Below are positions 23,430 through 34,654 of a DNA stretch of 64,000 nucleotides, one piece after another. The translations under genes were made by a program, and so were the position numbers. Below the pieces are notes generated by a model. The model had not been told where the DNA came from. It worked only from the letters and a program-made list of their open reading frames with translations, and did no database searches. Source of the stretch: Gnetum montanum (taxonomy: Eukaryota; Streptophyta; Gnetopsida; Gnetales; Gnetaceae); the NCBI GenBank assembly GCA_015680685.1, contig MNCI01002172.1, positions 660,507-724,506 of the forward strand. The letters run 5' to 3'. The number at the start of each line of letters is the position of its first letter. Within the stretch, counting starts at the first letter, position 1.

Positions 23430-24560
23430 CTTCACATTCTGGCTCATGCTGGGCATCCTTGGCAGGTCATGCTAGGAACTACCCTAGTGTCAACTCATGC
23501 TGGGTTCCTACATTCCAGCTCATGCTAGAACCTACAAACTCATGCTAGGTTCCTACATTCCAGCTCACACTGGAACTTGCAAACTCATGTTGGGAACCTG
23601 CAGCTTGCCCTAGGAATCCTACAGCTCACACTACCTGGAAGACCCTATGCTCACGTTACCTAAGACCTTGGTGGTCACGCTGAAAACTCCTCTTCTCCCC
23701 TGTAACACCACTCATGCCGACATTCCAAACTCATGCTCACACTAGGGCTTGTTCACCCACACTCATGCTAGGGCTTGTTTAGCCACTCATGCTGGGGCCT
23801 GTTTAGCCACTCATGTTGGGAACCAGTAGCACATGCTACCCATAGAAATTTGTGTTCACGTTGGCATAAGGAAAGAAAAAATTGATGTTAGAAACCTCCC
23901 CAATAACGTGGCTCACGCTGCAAGCAAAAAGAAAACCAACCTTCCCCTGCACTCATGCTGGCTTTCCCTTCTCCTCGCACTCACGCTGCTAGGAAACCTA
24001 GCGGTTAAGCTTCAAGAAAGCCAAAAAAAAGCCCTGCAGCCTAAGACGCCCAAGAAAGGTCCAAAAACCCTGTGCCCCAGGAAGCTCCAAAGACACACGC
24101 TGCTAGGAAGCCCCAAAAGCTTATGTTTTCTAGGACATTCTTGGCACTCATGACATGCTTGCCCCAAACTCGCACTCATGCCCTGCACACACGCCCTAGG
24201 CACTTATGCTGATGCCACAAAAATCAAGAACAACAAGCCACAAATCCCACATAAACCCCAAAACAACCCCAAAATTGTGGCCATGAAATTCTATCCTAGG
24301 TAACGCTGTCCAAAAAATGCTAGAGAAAAGCAAGGGAAAACAAATCTACCTATGCAGGACCCCATCCCACGTTGGAATCTTGGCTTGGGGGAGACGTTGG
24401 AGAAGCTCTTCACTTTGCTCCACAAATGCCAGATCTACTTGCCTCTTCCCTTTGTCTTGGCTTGGCTTTCCTCTACCCTTGTCCTTCATCTTTGCCTTAC
24501 TCATGCTGACGCTTACGCTGTAACTCATGCTACACTCCTAGCTCATGCTACAGTCCAAGA
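23430..24560 (-). promoter_or_regulatory. CTCATGCTGG motif array upstream of the antisense gene
   Basis: Several dozen copies of CTCATGCTGG, CTCACGCTG or close variants are scattered over about 1.1 kb, often with a following GGAACC or CCTAC word. The motif is the one that builds the U3 palindromes of the B LTRs. The array begins about 300 bp upstream of the first recognised coding piece of the minus-strand gene, so it occupies its expected promoter or 5' leader. Plus-strand frames through it are not convincing genes. Confidence 0.55.
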
Positions 24561-24945
24561 AGTCACACTAGCAAAAAACCCCTTTCCTTCACTTCAAAAC
24601 CCCCTTTTAAACCCAAAACACTCTATTTTATTTTCTCTCATTTTATTTTATTTTTTTATTTAAATTTACCATGTCTAAATTTTGTTTTCATTTATGTCAT
24701 CTTTATTTTATGTTGGCCTAGTATTCCTCATTATTCTAGCCTTTGGAGATGAGGCTGAAAAATTATTATTATGCAAAGGAAAGGATGAAAAGTTAAAATC
24801 AACAAAAAAATATATACATACATGTATAGAAATTTCAAAAATTCATAAAATTTTAAAGTCTCATAAATTTATCATTTGCACAAAATTTAAAAATCAAAAT
24901 GCTCTATGCACCGAGTCCAAATGACAAGTCAACATGAATATTATT
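24561..24945. other. AT-rich spacer before the RT region of B
   Basis: It holds a T/A-rich run at 24625-24670 and a Lys-rich frame fragment, and no recognisable gene. Confidence 0.35.
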
Positions 24946-25027
24946 GGCCCAGTATGGCCTTAAACTGCCAGGTGGCCCGATATGGCCTTAAACTACCATG
25001 TGGCCTGGTATGGCCTAAAACTGCCAT
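24946..25027 (+). repeat. Three 26-28 bp repeats GGCC..TATGGCCTTAAACTGCCA
   Basis: Three copies start at 24946, 24973 and about 25001. Element F has four inverted relatives at 61433-61544, also next to the protease end. This supports common descent of B and F and marks the join between the antisense insert and the pol part. Confidence 0.75.
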
Positions 25028-25139
25028 GACTACCGCTGCATCTCTCAATTTTTTCAGTACATAGTTTGATTACCCTATGTTCATTTGTATTTAGTAACTC
25101 TTTCATCAAGGGGGTGTCTCTTACTTCACTCCTGGTTTA

Positions 25140-25727
25140 AATTGGTAGGAGCAAGCACATGGCCACCAAGAATATCCTTTCAACATTGTCTCTTAGTGGA
25201 CCATATGGGGAGGTAAAAAGAATGATCAACCTAGAATCCTTGGATCTAGATGCATCCACCTACACTAATTTAATAGCCTCCACTCAAGAAACGTAAGACT
25301 AACCCAAAAATGTAACTAAGAATTTGGATCTAGAAGTCGATAATATCATTGAAGATCCCCTTGGTAAATTCCCCATTACCACATCTAATGGTGAAGCCAA
25401 AAAATTGAAATTAAGCACCCTACTATAATCAAAACTTATCAGTGACATCACTCAAGTACTAAAAGATAACATAAAAATATTTGCATGGTCATATATCGAC
25501 ATGCCAGGATTAGACCCCTGAATTGTCCAACACAGCATGATTCTTGATGAAAAAATTAAATCGGTAAAACAAAAGGCACGCAAGGTTAGACCTGAGGTGG
25601 TGTTAGTAGTTCGTGCTAAAATCACAAAGCTCTACCAAGCTGGTTTCATCTGGGCCATTGACTATTTCGATTGGGTATCAAACATTGTTGTAGTTCCTAA
25701 GAAGAACGGTAGTATACGTGTATTACA
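25140..25727 (+). pseudogene. Reverse transcriptase remnant of element B (palm deleted)
   Basis: The frame contains IFAWSYIDMPGLDP, VKQKARKVRPEVV, ITKLYQAGFIWAI and NIVVVPKKNGSIRV. These are the region before RT and RT block 1 of Tat elements. At about 25727 it jumps directly to FQWTQQCQEAFENIK, the start of the tether and RNase H. RT blocks 2 to 6 with the catalytic Y-V-D-D are missing, about 600 bases by comparison with C and E. The deletion keeps the frame. Confidence 0.85.
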
Positions 25728-26215
25728 AAAAAATGTGCATTTCCAATGGACCCAACAATGTCAGGAAGCATTTGAGAACATAAAGTAGGAGTTGACTCAA
25801 CTGCTGATCGTTTATCCCTTGCAAGGCGATAAAACCTTTTATATCTACCTTGTAACTTCTGATGCTTCCATTGCATCGATGCTTTGTCAAAAATGTCAAG
25901 ATGGAGCTGAGATCCCTGTATATTACCTAAGCCACACTTTAATTTCCTATGAACAATGGTACAACGACATGGGAAAATCATGCCTTGCCCTCATTTTTTC
26001 CTTGAAGAAATGACAGCATTATCTCTTTCGCAATTAAGTTTACATCATTTACAAGAATAATGTACTCCATGCTATCACCAACAACATCTATGAGTCTAGT
26101 AGGATAGCTAGGTGGAAAGCAATGATCGTAGAGTTTGACTTACACTATGTTGCTCAATCTTCCATAAAAGGTCAAGAAATAGTCACATAATTAGCCGTCT
26201 CACCAATGCATGATC
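25728..26215 (+). pseudogene. Connection RNase H pseudogene of element B
   Basis: Blocks are FYIYLVTSDASIASMLCQ, PVYYLSHTLISYEQWYNDMG, CLALIFSLKK and SSRIARWKAMIVEFDLHYV. This is the gypsy-type RNase H that follows RT, with the first Asp in TSDAS and the Glu position changed (Y-E-Q-W-Y). RNase H removes the RNA strand during reverse transcription. Few stops interrupt it. Confidence 0.8.
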
Positions 26216-26269
26216 AAGCAATAGTTAACCTTGAGTTCCTTGATGAGAATGTTAATAGTATAGACACCG

Positions 26270-26655
26270 TACCTGATAACTACAAGGCAATCCTCAATTT
26301 TAATGGAGCTTCAACCTCCTGAGGAGGAAGTGCTACAACCATTTTATCATACCCCTCTGGAGAAATCCAACCCTTTACCTACCGATTGACCTTTCCCTGT
26401 ACCAATAATGTGGTGGAATACAAAGGTATTCTTAGAGGTCTTCAAGTAGTGTTGACTTTGGGAATCTCACGTCTTGTAGTTCGAGGGGATTCACAACTAG
26501 TCATTAATCAAGTCACTGAGGTTTACACATGTAAGGCTCTCCATTTACAACCGTATTGTGATTTGACCAAACATCTGCTGAGGCAACTAGTAGAAACAGA
26601 TATACAGCATGTCCCTAGAAGCGAAAACACTCGAAATGTTCCATGCGTTGCCTAG
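26270..26655 (+). pseudogene. Second (archaeal-like) RNase H of element B
   Basis: The blocks are LNFNGASTS, FPCTNNVVEYKGILRGLQVV, LVVRGDSQLVINQV and IQHVPRSENTRNVPCVA. This is the extra RNase H of the Tat lineage, placed between the connection RNase H and integrase as usual. The first catalytic Asp of the F-D-G motif is Asn (F-N-G), and the last Asp of A-D-A-L-A is lost. It therefore is probably inactive. One stop lies after the first block. Confidence 0.8.
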
Positions 26656-26689
26656 CTCTATAACAAGTTGTGCCGAACCTATAATTAAC

Positions 26690-27980
26690 ACTCTTGAAGA
26701 AATGCCTATAGCATCCATTAGTAAAACACACACAATAGAATGGTACGATGACATAAAAGAATACCTTCTAAGAGGCAAGCCTCCACAACACTTGACAAAT
26801 GCTCAAAAGGACGTCATGCGAAAACGCTCTTGGAAATATGCATTAATAGGAGACACCTTGTGTTGAGAATCCTACGAAGACATTCTACTAATGTATGTTA
26901 GTAGCATCGATGGTCAAACCATTGTAGAACAAGTTCATGAAGGACTTTGTGGAGGGAACATTGCACCCAAAGCAATGGTAACAAAGATTAGGTGCTTAGG
27001 CTACTACTGGCCACACATGGAGTACGATTGCATCTCCAAGGTCAGAACATGTGAAATTTGCCAAAAGCATGGTAATCTAATACATGTGCCACCTAACGAA
27101 TTTCATACAACACAAATCACATGGCCATTCCAAAAATGGGGATTAGACTTAATTGGACCAGTAACGCCACCATCCTCTGCAGGACATAGCTTTATTATCA
27201 TTGCAACTGAATATTTCACAAAATGGGTAGAAGCTATTCCCCTTAGGAAGACCACTTCAAAACATATTTGCACTTTCATAATAGAAAATATCGTGACCCG
27301 TTTTGGTATTCTGATGACCATCGTTATTGACAATGGGCCACAGTTCACCAATGCAGATATTAAAAGCTTCTGTGAAAGCTTGGGTATTAAACATGCATTT
27401 TCATCACCTTACTACACACAAAGCAATGGTCAAGTAGAAGCTACGAACAAAACTATCATCATGGTGCTAAAAAAGATGCTAAATCAGAGCAAGAAATGAT
27501 GGCATGAATAATTAGTCTATGCATGGTGGGCATACAGAATGACACATCGAACATCTACAGGTAAAACTCCATATAGTCTTGTATACAGATTTGAAGCTAT
27601 TTTACCTTTAGAGTTACAGGTTCCCTCATTGTGGATAACTCTCTCATGCCTCCTCGATGAAAGTCAAAATAATGAATTGCACATTGCTAACCTTGACTCG
27701 GTGGAGGAAGAACATGTGCAAATGCTTGATCAAATCGAGTGGTACTAGAAACAACAACAGCAACGACATAAACATGATTTGCATAAACACCCAATTAAGG
27801 AAGGAAACTTGGTCCTTAAAGCCACCCGTGAACACTGAGATAAGTTCTCAGCTAATTGGGAAGGGTCTTACTTAGTCACCAAGGCGTGCAATAACGGAGC
27901 ATTCAAAATTGTTGTCATGGATGGGAATGAGTTTGCTAATCCTACAAATCACCTATACCTAAAACGGTACTATGTATGAT
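26690..27980 (+). pseudogene. Integrase of element B (core ORF largely intact)
   Basis: The zinc-binding part reads VHEGLCGGN ... LGYYWPHMEYDCISK ... CEICQKH, with the second His of the HHCC set changed to Asn. The core follows: WGLDLIGPVTPP, VIDNGPQFTN and NGQVEATNKT give Asp 27146, Asp 27329 and Glu 27437, with 35 residues between the last two, as expected of D,D35E. An open stretch of 202 codons covers 26891-27499. The C-terminal part has TGKTPYSLVYRFEA, EGNLVLK and WEGSYLVTK, and ends in NHLYLKRYYV near 27980. Integrase inserts the element DNA into the genome. A frameshift separates it from the RNase H, and two stops follow the core. Confidence 0.9.
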
Positions 27981-27984
27981 GAAC

Positions 27985-28370
27985 TTAAGGCATAGAAAAG
28001 TCCTAGCATCATGACTTAAAACTAATACCATAGAACAGTCCTGGCATCATGACTTAAAACTGATACCACAGAATAGTCCTAGCATTATGACTTAAAACTG
28101 ATATCACAAAATAGTCCTAGCATCATGACCTAAAACTGATACCACAAAATAGTCTTGGCATCATGAATTAAAACTGATACGATAGAACAGTCCTAGCATC
28201 ATGACTTAAAACTAATACCATAGAACAGTCCTGGCATCATGACTTAAAACTGATACCACAGAATAGTCCTAGCATCATGACTTAAAATTGATACCATAGA
28301 ATAGTCCTGGCATCATGACTTAAAACTGATATCACAGAATGTCTTGCAATCATGACAATAAACCGACACC
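27985..28370 (+). repeat. 38 bp tandem array, about nine copies, after integrase of B
   Basis: The unit contains GCATCATGACTTAAAACTGA, then TACCACAGAATAGTCCTA. Copies of ATGACTTAAAA lie near 28012, 28049, 28087, 28126, 28163, 28201, 28239, 28277 and 28316. A block of at least 60 bases starting at 28021 is repeated exactly at 28211, a distance of 190 bp or five units. So the array grew both by single units and by a five-unit block. Confidence 0.85.
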
Positions 28371-28610
28371 ACAGAACTCTGTTTGATATGACACTAAACT
28401 ACCACATCTGTTGGCCATGACATGAAACTAGCATCTAGAGTCCACTAAGACTATAAACTGGTTTGCCTCTTCATAGTCCGCTACGACTATAAACTAGCAA
28501 CACACCATCCACTACGATGCTAAACTGGCATCGTCGAAAGGGTTATGACATGAAACTAACCCACAATAGTTTGCTAAGACTATAAACTGGCGACATCATC
28601 GATGTCCAGG
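28371..28610 (+). repeat. Degenerate ATGAC..TAAACTGGC repeats, continuation of the array
   Basis: Further copies with longer and variable spacers read like CTACGACTATAAACTAGCA and ACTATAAACTGGC. Element F has the same series inverted at 60940-61310. Confidence 0.65.
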
Positions 28611-28619
28611 AAAAAACTT

Positions 28620-29775
28620 GAAAACATGTGTTGCTACAATTGGCTGTTCATGTTCCACAAAGACTTGCTGCATAATTTGTCTCATGGACCCTAATGAGGC
28701 TGATGCTATTCATGATTCTATCTGCTTTGAAAATTACATGCAGTGGCTCCATCTCATTGTTTAAATTTCTTAGTTAACCGATTCATTTGTGTTTTTCTTG
28801 TATTCTTGGAGTTGTGTTTGTAGGATGACACGCCTAAGGTGTTCGTGCATAGATACACTTCATCATGGAAACAAGGTATCACATTCTTCCTGACACATGT
28901 AACTGGGTTAATTAATCCATTCATAAGTACATTCTCGACTCCTGATACATCCCCTATTTCTCCATCATGACCCCTTATCCTATTTAATTACATCCCCTAG
29001 ATACATTGTATTCTACTCACCTCAAAGCCCTTGATACACTGTTGCACACTGTGACTCTCTAAGCAGTTGCAATGCAAAACATAGTATACAATACATGATA
29101 CAAAATGCAAGTGCTCGAACATGAGCACAACACTAAAAGCAAGCTCTTTCAAAAAGACCAAAGAGAATAAGAAAAAAAACAAAAGGAAAAGAAAAACAAA
29201 AGAAAAGAAAAAATAAAGAAAAAGAAAAAGAATAAAAATGTCAAAGAGAAAAATGCACGAAAAAGGTCTTCATGATCCCGTTGACATCATAAACCAAAGA
29301 CTATTGGCTATTCTCATACAAACCCCAAGCGAGAAGGCAATTGTCTTGGAAAATAGTTACACTCGTGTCTCAAAGAGATCATGTTGCACATCATTGCGTG
29401 GCTTTGGCTATTTACAATGGGCCCCGTAAACACTCTATAAGAGTCTTTTTTCTCCAAAGAATACACCTCCTATGTCTTGGCTCCAAGTCTGCTAAACACT
29501 AGCTATTGACAAGGACCAAAGATATAGCTCATTCATATGAGAGCATTCTTCCCCCACAATTCCAGCAGCAATTATAATCCTTGATCAACTCCTGGCTTTC
29601 CCTGGTTACAACCAATCCCCTTTCATCTTGAAATACATTCCCTCAATCCCATGTACTTTTGAAAACGGTGCGATGACATCTAGCCAAGGACCAATGGTTA
29701 ATGCTTGATGCTTAGTTGTTCATGGTGTTTTGCACTTCTTTGTCGACACCTCTTTGGTGGATTTCTCCAAATGTC
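28620..29775 (+). other. 3' untranslated stretch of element B
   Basis: No coding region is supported. It holds an A-rich purine run at 29160-29245. The part at 29330-29450 has homologous sequence, inverted, in F at 60085-60265. Confidence 0.6.
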
Positions 29776-29791
29776 AACAAAGAGGGGCCAA
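29776..29791 (+). other. Polypurine tract of element B
   Basis: caacaaagaggggcca abuts the TGAAACACC start of the 3' LTR. The same tract occurs inverted at 59826-59838 in F. Confidence 0.85.
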
Positions 29792-30092
29792 TGAAACACC
29801 ACTAATTTTGGCCTAATACTTTGAAACGAGAACAACCCAGAGACCTTTTAGCTTTTGGAAAGCAAAAATTTGACTAAGGCATGGAACATGGAACTCACGC
29901 TCAACTGGCTCAACCCAGCTTGCTCACACTCGACTAGCTTGCCCTCAGCATGAGCAACTCCAAACGATGTCAGAATCAAGTCAAAGGTGGCTTAGTCTAA
30001 GGGTGCAAGGCATTCTCAAGGGTCACTGTTATTCCTAGTTCAAAGTTTCAGCATTTAGGGATTCAAATTTTAGGTCAAAAAGTGCAAATTTT

Positions 30093-30690
30093 GTCACTCA
30101 TGCTATGGTCACGCTGGTAGCGTGAGTATAGCGTGATCGACTTTGACAACCCCAAAACTGAGTCAGAATGACCTGATCTTCAGGGTGTAATCCATCTTCA
30201 AGGGCCACTAATAGTTTTAGCATTCGAAATTCAAATTTGGAGACAAATTTTTCACATTTCCACACTCACGCTGTCACTGACGTTGAGGTCATGCTGGCAG
30301 CATGAGTACAGTGTGAGAAAATTTTAGAGTCCAAAAATGAGTCAAAATGATTTTATTTCCAAGGGTGCAAGTCATCCTTAGGGTTCATTGTTGAAAACTT
30401 TGAGTTCCAGCCTCTAGAATTCTAGATTTCAGGTCCAAATATTGTAAGTTTTTGTAGCTCATGCTGTGGTCACGCTGTACTACCGCTGGCAGTGTGAGTC
30501 TAGTGTGAGTTACCAAAAGTGGCTCAAAATAAGTCACTTTCAATTTTAGATCACTCTTAAGGTCAACCACATAGTTAGACAATGGTTTCACCCAAGAAAC
30601 AGGCTTCAAAAATCAATATTTGGTGTGAAATATGTCATTTTTGGCTCACTCATGCTGAGGTCACGTTGGCAGTGTGAGTGCAGCGTGAGT
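30093..30690 (+). promoter_or_regulatory. CTCACGCTG/CAGCGTGAG palindrome repeats in U3 of B 3' LTR
   Basis: Same array as in the 5' LTR, with an extra CTGACGTTGAGG-like piece in the second unit near 30275. Individual copies differ from those of the 5' LTR mainly by C/T and G/A changes. Confidence 0.7.
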
Positions 30691-31121
30691 ACTAATCAGG
30701 ACTAGTCAAAAGAATGTTAAACTCATGTTGGAAGTCCTAGTCAAGCAAAGATGCCTTAAATAGCCACAGAGCCACTCAGATTGACATCCTACAGTAGTTA
30801 ATTTAGAGATCGAAAAGATTCAAGCGAGCCAGAGTCAAATTCTCTTATTGTGCATTATCATTTCCATTGTAAATTTTCATCACTTGTGAGATTGTCAAGC
30901 TCTTACACTCTAAATTGTATGTGCTTCCATGAGCATAAGCTAGCTTGAGTAAGCCAACACACACTGTAAGATACAATGCACCTGGTCAAAAACGTAGCTT
31001 TCCCACACACGTCCAACTGACACATAGCTATCCATCGAACACATGTTACTTGATCCGTTTTCCTCTCAATTCTCAGCCGTTGATTTCATCCATGAGTTCG
31101 ACACTTGAGCCCAGCCGAACC

Positions 31122-31130
31122 CTATAAATA
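31122..31130 (+). promoter_or_regulatory. TATA box of B 3' LTR
   Basis: CTATAAATA matches the box at 14151 in the 5' LTR. Confidence 0.7.
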
Positions 31131-31670
31131 CCCTATCAATTCACATAAATAGGGTTGGGAATTTTGAGGGTTGACAGCTTAGGAAACTCAGACCAGCAAT
31201 CCTTGGGTGCTTGGGCACACTTGACTCCTAACATTCAAGCACTTCTGTAATACATCATATCATCTCGGGGCTTGGTGCTTGACCTACCATCCACATGTGC
31301 AGCTATGCTTTGACCGGTGCACATCTTTTCTAAGAAAAAAATACAGTTCATTTTGCCAGCCATTATTTTTTTTACTCTGTTTTACATTCAGTTTATGTTT
31401 GTTTGCAATACTATTCTACGTATGATCTATTTCCATTTTGTATGCCACTGTTTACATTTCAAACATCAGTTATGATAACCCAAGCACAAGCCATACTTTA
31501 TGCTTAGGGAAGTCCATGGTTGATTTGCATGCAGACCATCCAAGGCACTCTGCCTTTGTTTTCTTTTCCAGCTTGTCCTTGAGGGAAGGTAGGGTTAGCT
31601 ATGTCTGCCTGACGATCTTTTGGTTTTTGTTTTCCCTTCCAGCCTTGCACTGCTGATTTAGGTTAGTACA

Positions 31671-31817
31671 CATGGTAGGTAATTAATTAACCACATAAGT
31701 ACAACCACTTCAAGCATGCGTATGACTCTTGGTAATCCCAGCAATTCTTAACATTTGGTAATCTAGTAGTGTTATACATGTTCAAGATGTGCACAGAAAG
31801 TGGGATTAGATACTAAT
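31671..31817 (+). repeat. Solo LTR S, segment 2, with right copy of the B target duplication
   Basis: catgg (31671-31675) is the duplicated target. The following sequence with CACATAAGTACAACC and CTTGGTAATCCCAG matches the LTR of E at 50450-50630. It stops at 31817, where element C begins. Confidence 0.85.
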
Positions 31818-32660
31818 TGATGAGTGGTGAGGTACCCTTACACCCAACCATACAAATCACAAGCATTTACATGCAATTCAGTTGAACTCTGCAGACCTTA
31901 AGCTCTCAAGTACACTAGTTCTAAGATGTGAAATCTAATTGGAATGATCATTGTCTTCATAGTTCCACTCATGAGGCACAAGTATATGGTTAAGTGCAAC
32001 TGAGGTATATGATTTTTATCATTTTATATTCTATAAGTGTAATAATTGAAAACAAGAATGAAAGGTAGAGGAATTTAATATCTAATTAATCTATTGCATA
32101 GCTAGCTTAACACAAGTACCTGTTCCTACTCTTTGGAAACATCTTGAATGTGTATAGCATTGTTGGGTTACCAAACGTTAAGCGTTTCTAGGTTACCAAG
32201 TGCTACATGTATGCTCGAAGTGGTTGTGCCTATTTTCATTAACAACTGGAAATTAATTGCTTAACTAAAGTGCATTAAAGTAAAGTACATGAAAGTAAAG
32301 TGCATGAATATTAAATGCATAAAGAAAACATTAATCTATTCTTAGTGTTGCAAGGATGATCAAAGGGATTTATCTTTATTTCTATCACATTGCTATGCTT
32401 AGATACATCATTGCTAGAACAAAGATCCGTACACTCAGACTCCTGTTGCAAGCACTCAGAAAATATTATAACTTTGAAGAAAACAAACTATAAGATCTTT
32501 GCTATGTTATGATAAAAACTCATCTAAAATTGTGTGCCTAAGCATTATATTTATAGGCCAGCATATACCCTATGATATCGGATATTCGACATCACATCTT
32601 GGGCTTCGGTATCAGGTATTCAATATTGAGGCTCAAAGTAGATCAAAACATGACTCATCA
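31818..32660 (-). repeat. 3' LTR of element C (843 bp)
   Basis: Read on the minus strand it starts TGATGAGTCATG and ends CACCACTCATCA. It is co-linear with 40990-41826. A TATA box lies near 32546-32558, and degenerate GATATC/GATATT words stand upstream of it. Confidence 0.93.
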
Positions 32661-32673
32661 TACCCCCATGACT
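32661..32673 (-). other. Polypurine-tract-like site of element C
   Basis: The minus strand reads agtcatgggggta directly before the LTR, as in element A. Confidence 0.65.
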
Positions 32674-34650
32674 GAATGAAAACTTATCCTTGAGTGAAGA
32701 AGAGAAGGAACATGTTCCTTACAAAATATTGGGTAGGTATGGGATTATTGACTGACATATAAATTGACTTAGATGGAAAAAATAGACTTTAAGTGCTTGA
32801 GTGTATGGATTTACAATCTTTTACAAAATTAGTTGTTCATGATAAGAGAAGTGAACACCCTAGACAAAATTGACATCCAACTCCTCTTGGCAGCTCAAGA
32901 ACAAGGAAGAAGATCTAACTATCATGAACGATCCTCATCGTGTGATACTGCTATATTATCCTTGGTGAAGGTAGTCTTACTTCAGTCCAAACTTCCCACT
33001 ACAATCACAACAAAATCATGGATTAGTGTGCAATGTGTAACATATAGCTTTGAAGTACCTTGTCTTGTTGGTGCTTACACTTGGCTAGTTTGTGATTATG
33101 GTGGATTGATTCCTTTAGTAGGGTTAGTGGGAAGACTAATAAATAGGGTAAAATGGATAAGTGGTCCATTATTAAATTCAAACAAGTTCAAACAAGATGA
33201 AATGCTTAAAGAGGTTTAAAAATTCACAATAATAAAAAGGAAATTTCATTGAAAAGCATTGTCAAGGTGTGCATAATTGGATGTCATTGATGAGGCATGC
33301 AAAAGGATTCGATTGTGAGAATGTCTAAGGGTAAAGAACTTAACTAACCCAACCAAAAGATATGCAAGTGAATCCTTCCCAAAGCAGGCATAGGCCTTTT
33401 ATTGCCCTTGCATGACTTCAAACTAAGGAGTCCGTGGACCCCATGGATGATTAATGGTTACAGAAAGTTAAGTACAAAAACCTAGAAGAAACTACCTGAG
33501 AATTTTGACCCATCAAACCGGGACATTGAACAAGAACATGAAATCAGCAGTGGGGTGAGACATGGAAAGCATAGATGGGTGAGAGAGAGTGGAATGGAGT
33601 TTTGATTAAGGTCACATGAAGTCCCTTGTGAATTTTGTGGTTAAATGACCCGATAAAATCCATCCTTAGTTTAGACCAAAACCAACCACGTTTAGTGACT
33701 TTGCATTGCCATTCTAAGACTAGTCCACCCCCCTGAGACATAAGAGTGCTCCCATAGAACAACCATCATTCCTTATTAGAGAAGAAAAAAGAAGTAGGAA
33801 GTGAGGAAGGGCCTTAGTTAGAGAGGAACTTTAGGCATGGGTAACATGTCTTTCTAGTCCCATAACCAGTGCTTGTAGCCCATTTATTTTTTCTAAGGGA
33901 TGTGCTTTAAATTTCCATTGCTTTTGTTTTGTTTTTTTTTTTGAAATGGGAACGACACCATGCAAAGACTTATTCAACTAACTATTATTGGTTGAAACGA
34001 AATGGTAAGAAATCCATGAAAACACACATGCACCCAAGCAAGTAGAAAGACACAAAGAATACCAAATCTCCTTGAAGTCACACCTTCTTCAAACCTTTGA
34101 ATCCTTTCCAAATCTAGAAACTACCAAAGTTGCAAGTTTATTAAAGTTTTATTAATGAACAAGGCACTGCACATTTCTAGAATAAGGAAAACCATAGAGT
34201 TTGTGGATGGATGGATGTTGTGGACTCATTGCCTATTGCAAGAAAAAGAAACCATGTCCTAATCATCCATAACAAAATTCAAAGCTAGAATCCAGACACC
34301 AACAATCCAATAACTGGATAGCACATGCCCACATTAATCAAATCACACTATATCCAGTTGGTAATAAGACATGGTATTATTAAAACGAGATAATAAAATT
34401 ACATCCAAATAAAGAAAAATATATAAGAAATTGTAAAATGTTTAAGAAACAGAAAATGTAATAATGATGTTGTAAAAAAAAAAACTTTGAAAGATTAATA
34501 ATGTAGAAAACAAAAAGTGTAAAATAAAGAATGTGTAAAATAAAAAGTTATAAAAGTAAAAATGTGTAAAACAAAAATATGAAGAACTATGGAGCTGCTT
34601 ATATGGTTAGCATGGATGACCATCTCCTCCATGATTGAGTTGAAAAGAGG
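32674..34650 (-). other. 3' untranslated region of element C
   Basis: No sense ORF of note. Parts at 33360-33500 and 34080-34240 match element E at 56880-56960 and 56560-56720 on the other strand, so it belongs to the ancestral element. A plus-strand open frame of 128 codons at 32833-33219 is antisense and not recognised. Confidence 0.6.
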
Positions 34651-34654
34651 AGAT

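Larger units (their letters stand above)
12791..31670 (+). mobile_element. Element B, 18.9 kb Tat/Ogre-like gypsy retrotransposon
   Basis: Both LTRs (12791-14700 and 29792-31670), a primer site, a polypurine tract and a perfect catgg target duplication are present. The internal order is gag, protease, an antisense intron-containing gene, RT remnant, RNase H, second RNase H, and integrase with zinc finger. The two RNase H domains and the great length fit the Tat lineage. It is inserted in solo LTR S. Most RT is deleted and the ORFs carry stops, so B is not autonomous now. Confidence 0.92.
29792..31670 (+). repeat. 3' LTR of element B (1879 bp)
   Basis: It is co-linear with 12791-14700, ends GGTTAGTACA, and is followed by catgg. 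Its U3 carries the same ~180 bp repeats near 30093, 30262, 30457 and 30642. Confidence 0.95.

Noticed and set aside
23833-24663. Plus-strand frames in the CTCATGCTGG array as a repeat-protein gene
   Set aside because: The frames are short, change at every unit and lack a common peptide repeat. The conservation is at DNA level, in the motif.
27985-28370. The regular 38 bp array as a CRISPR-like array
   Set aside because: The units are directly adjacent without unique spacers, and the context is a plant retrotransposon.
32833-33219. A 128-codon plus-strand open frame in the 3' part of element C
   Set aside because: It is antisense to C, is not recognised, and has no splice, promoter or conserved partner in E. 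It is most likely a chance open frame.
33544-33762. A 72-codon minus-strand frame in element C that looks protein-like
   Set aside because: No matching frame is kept in E, and there is no known domain. It lies in the untranslated region.
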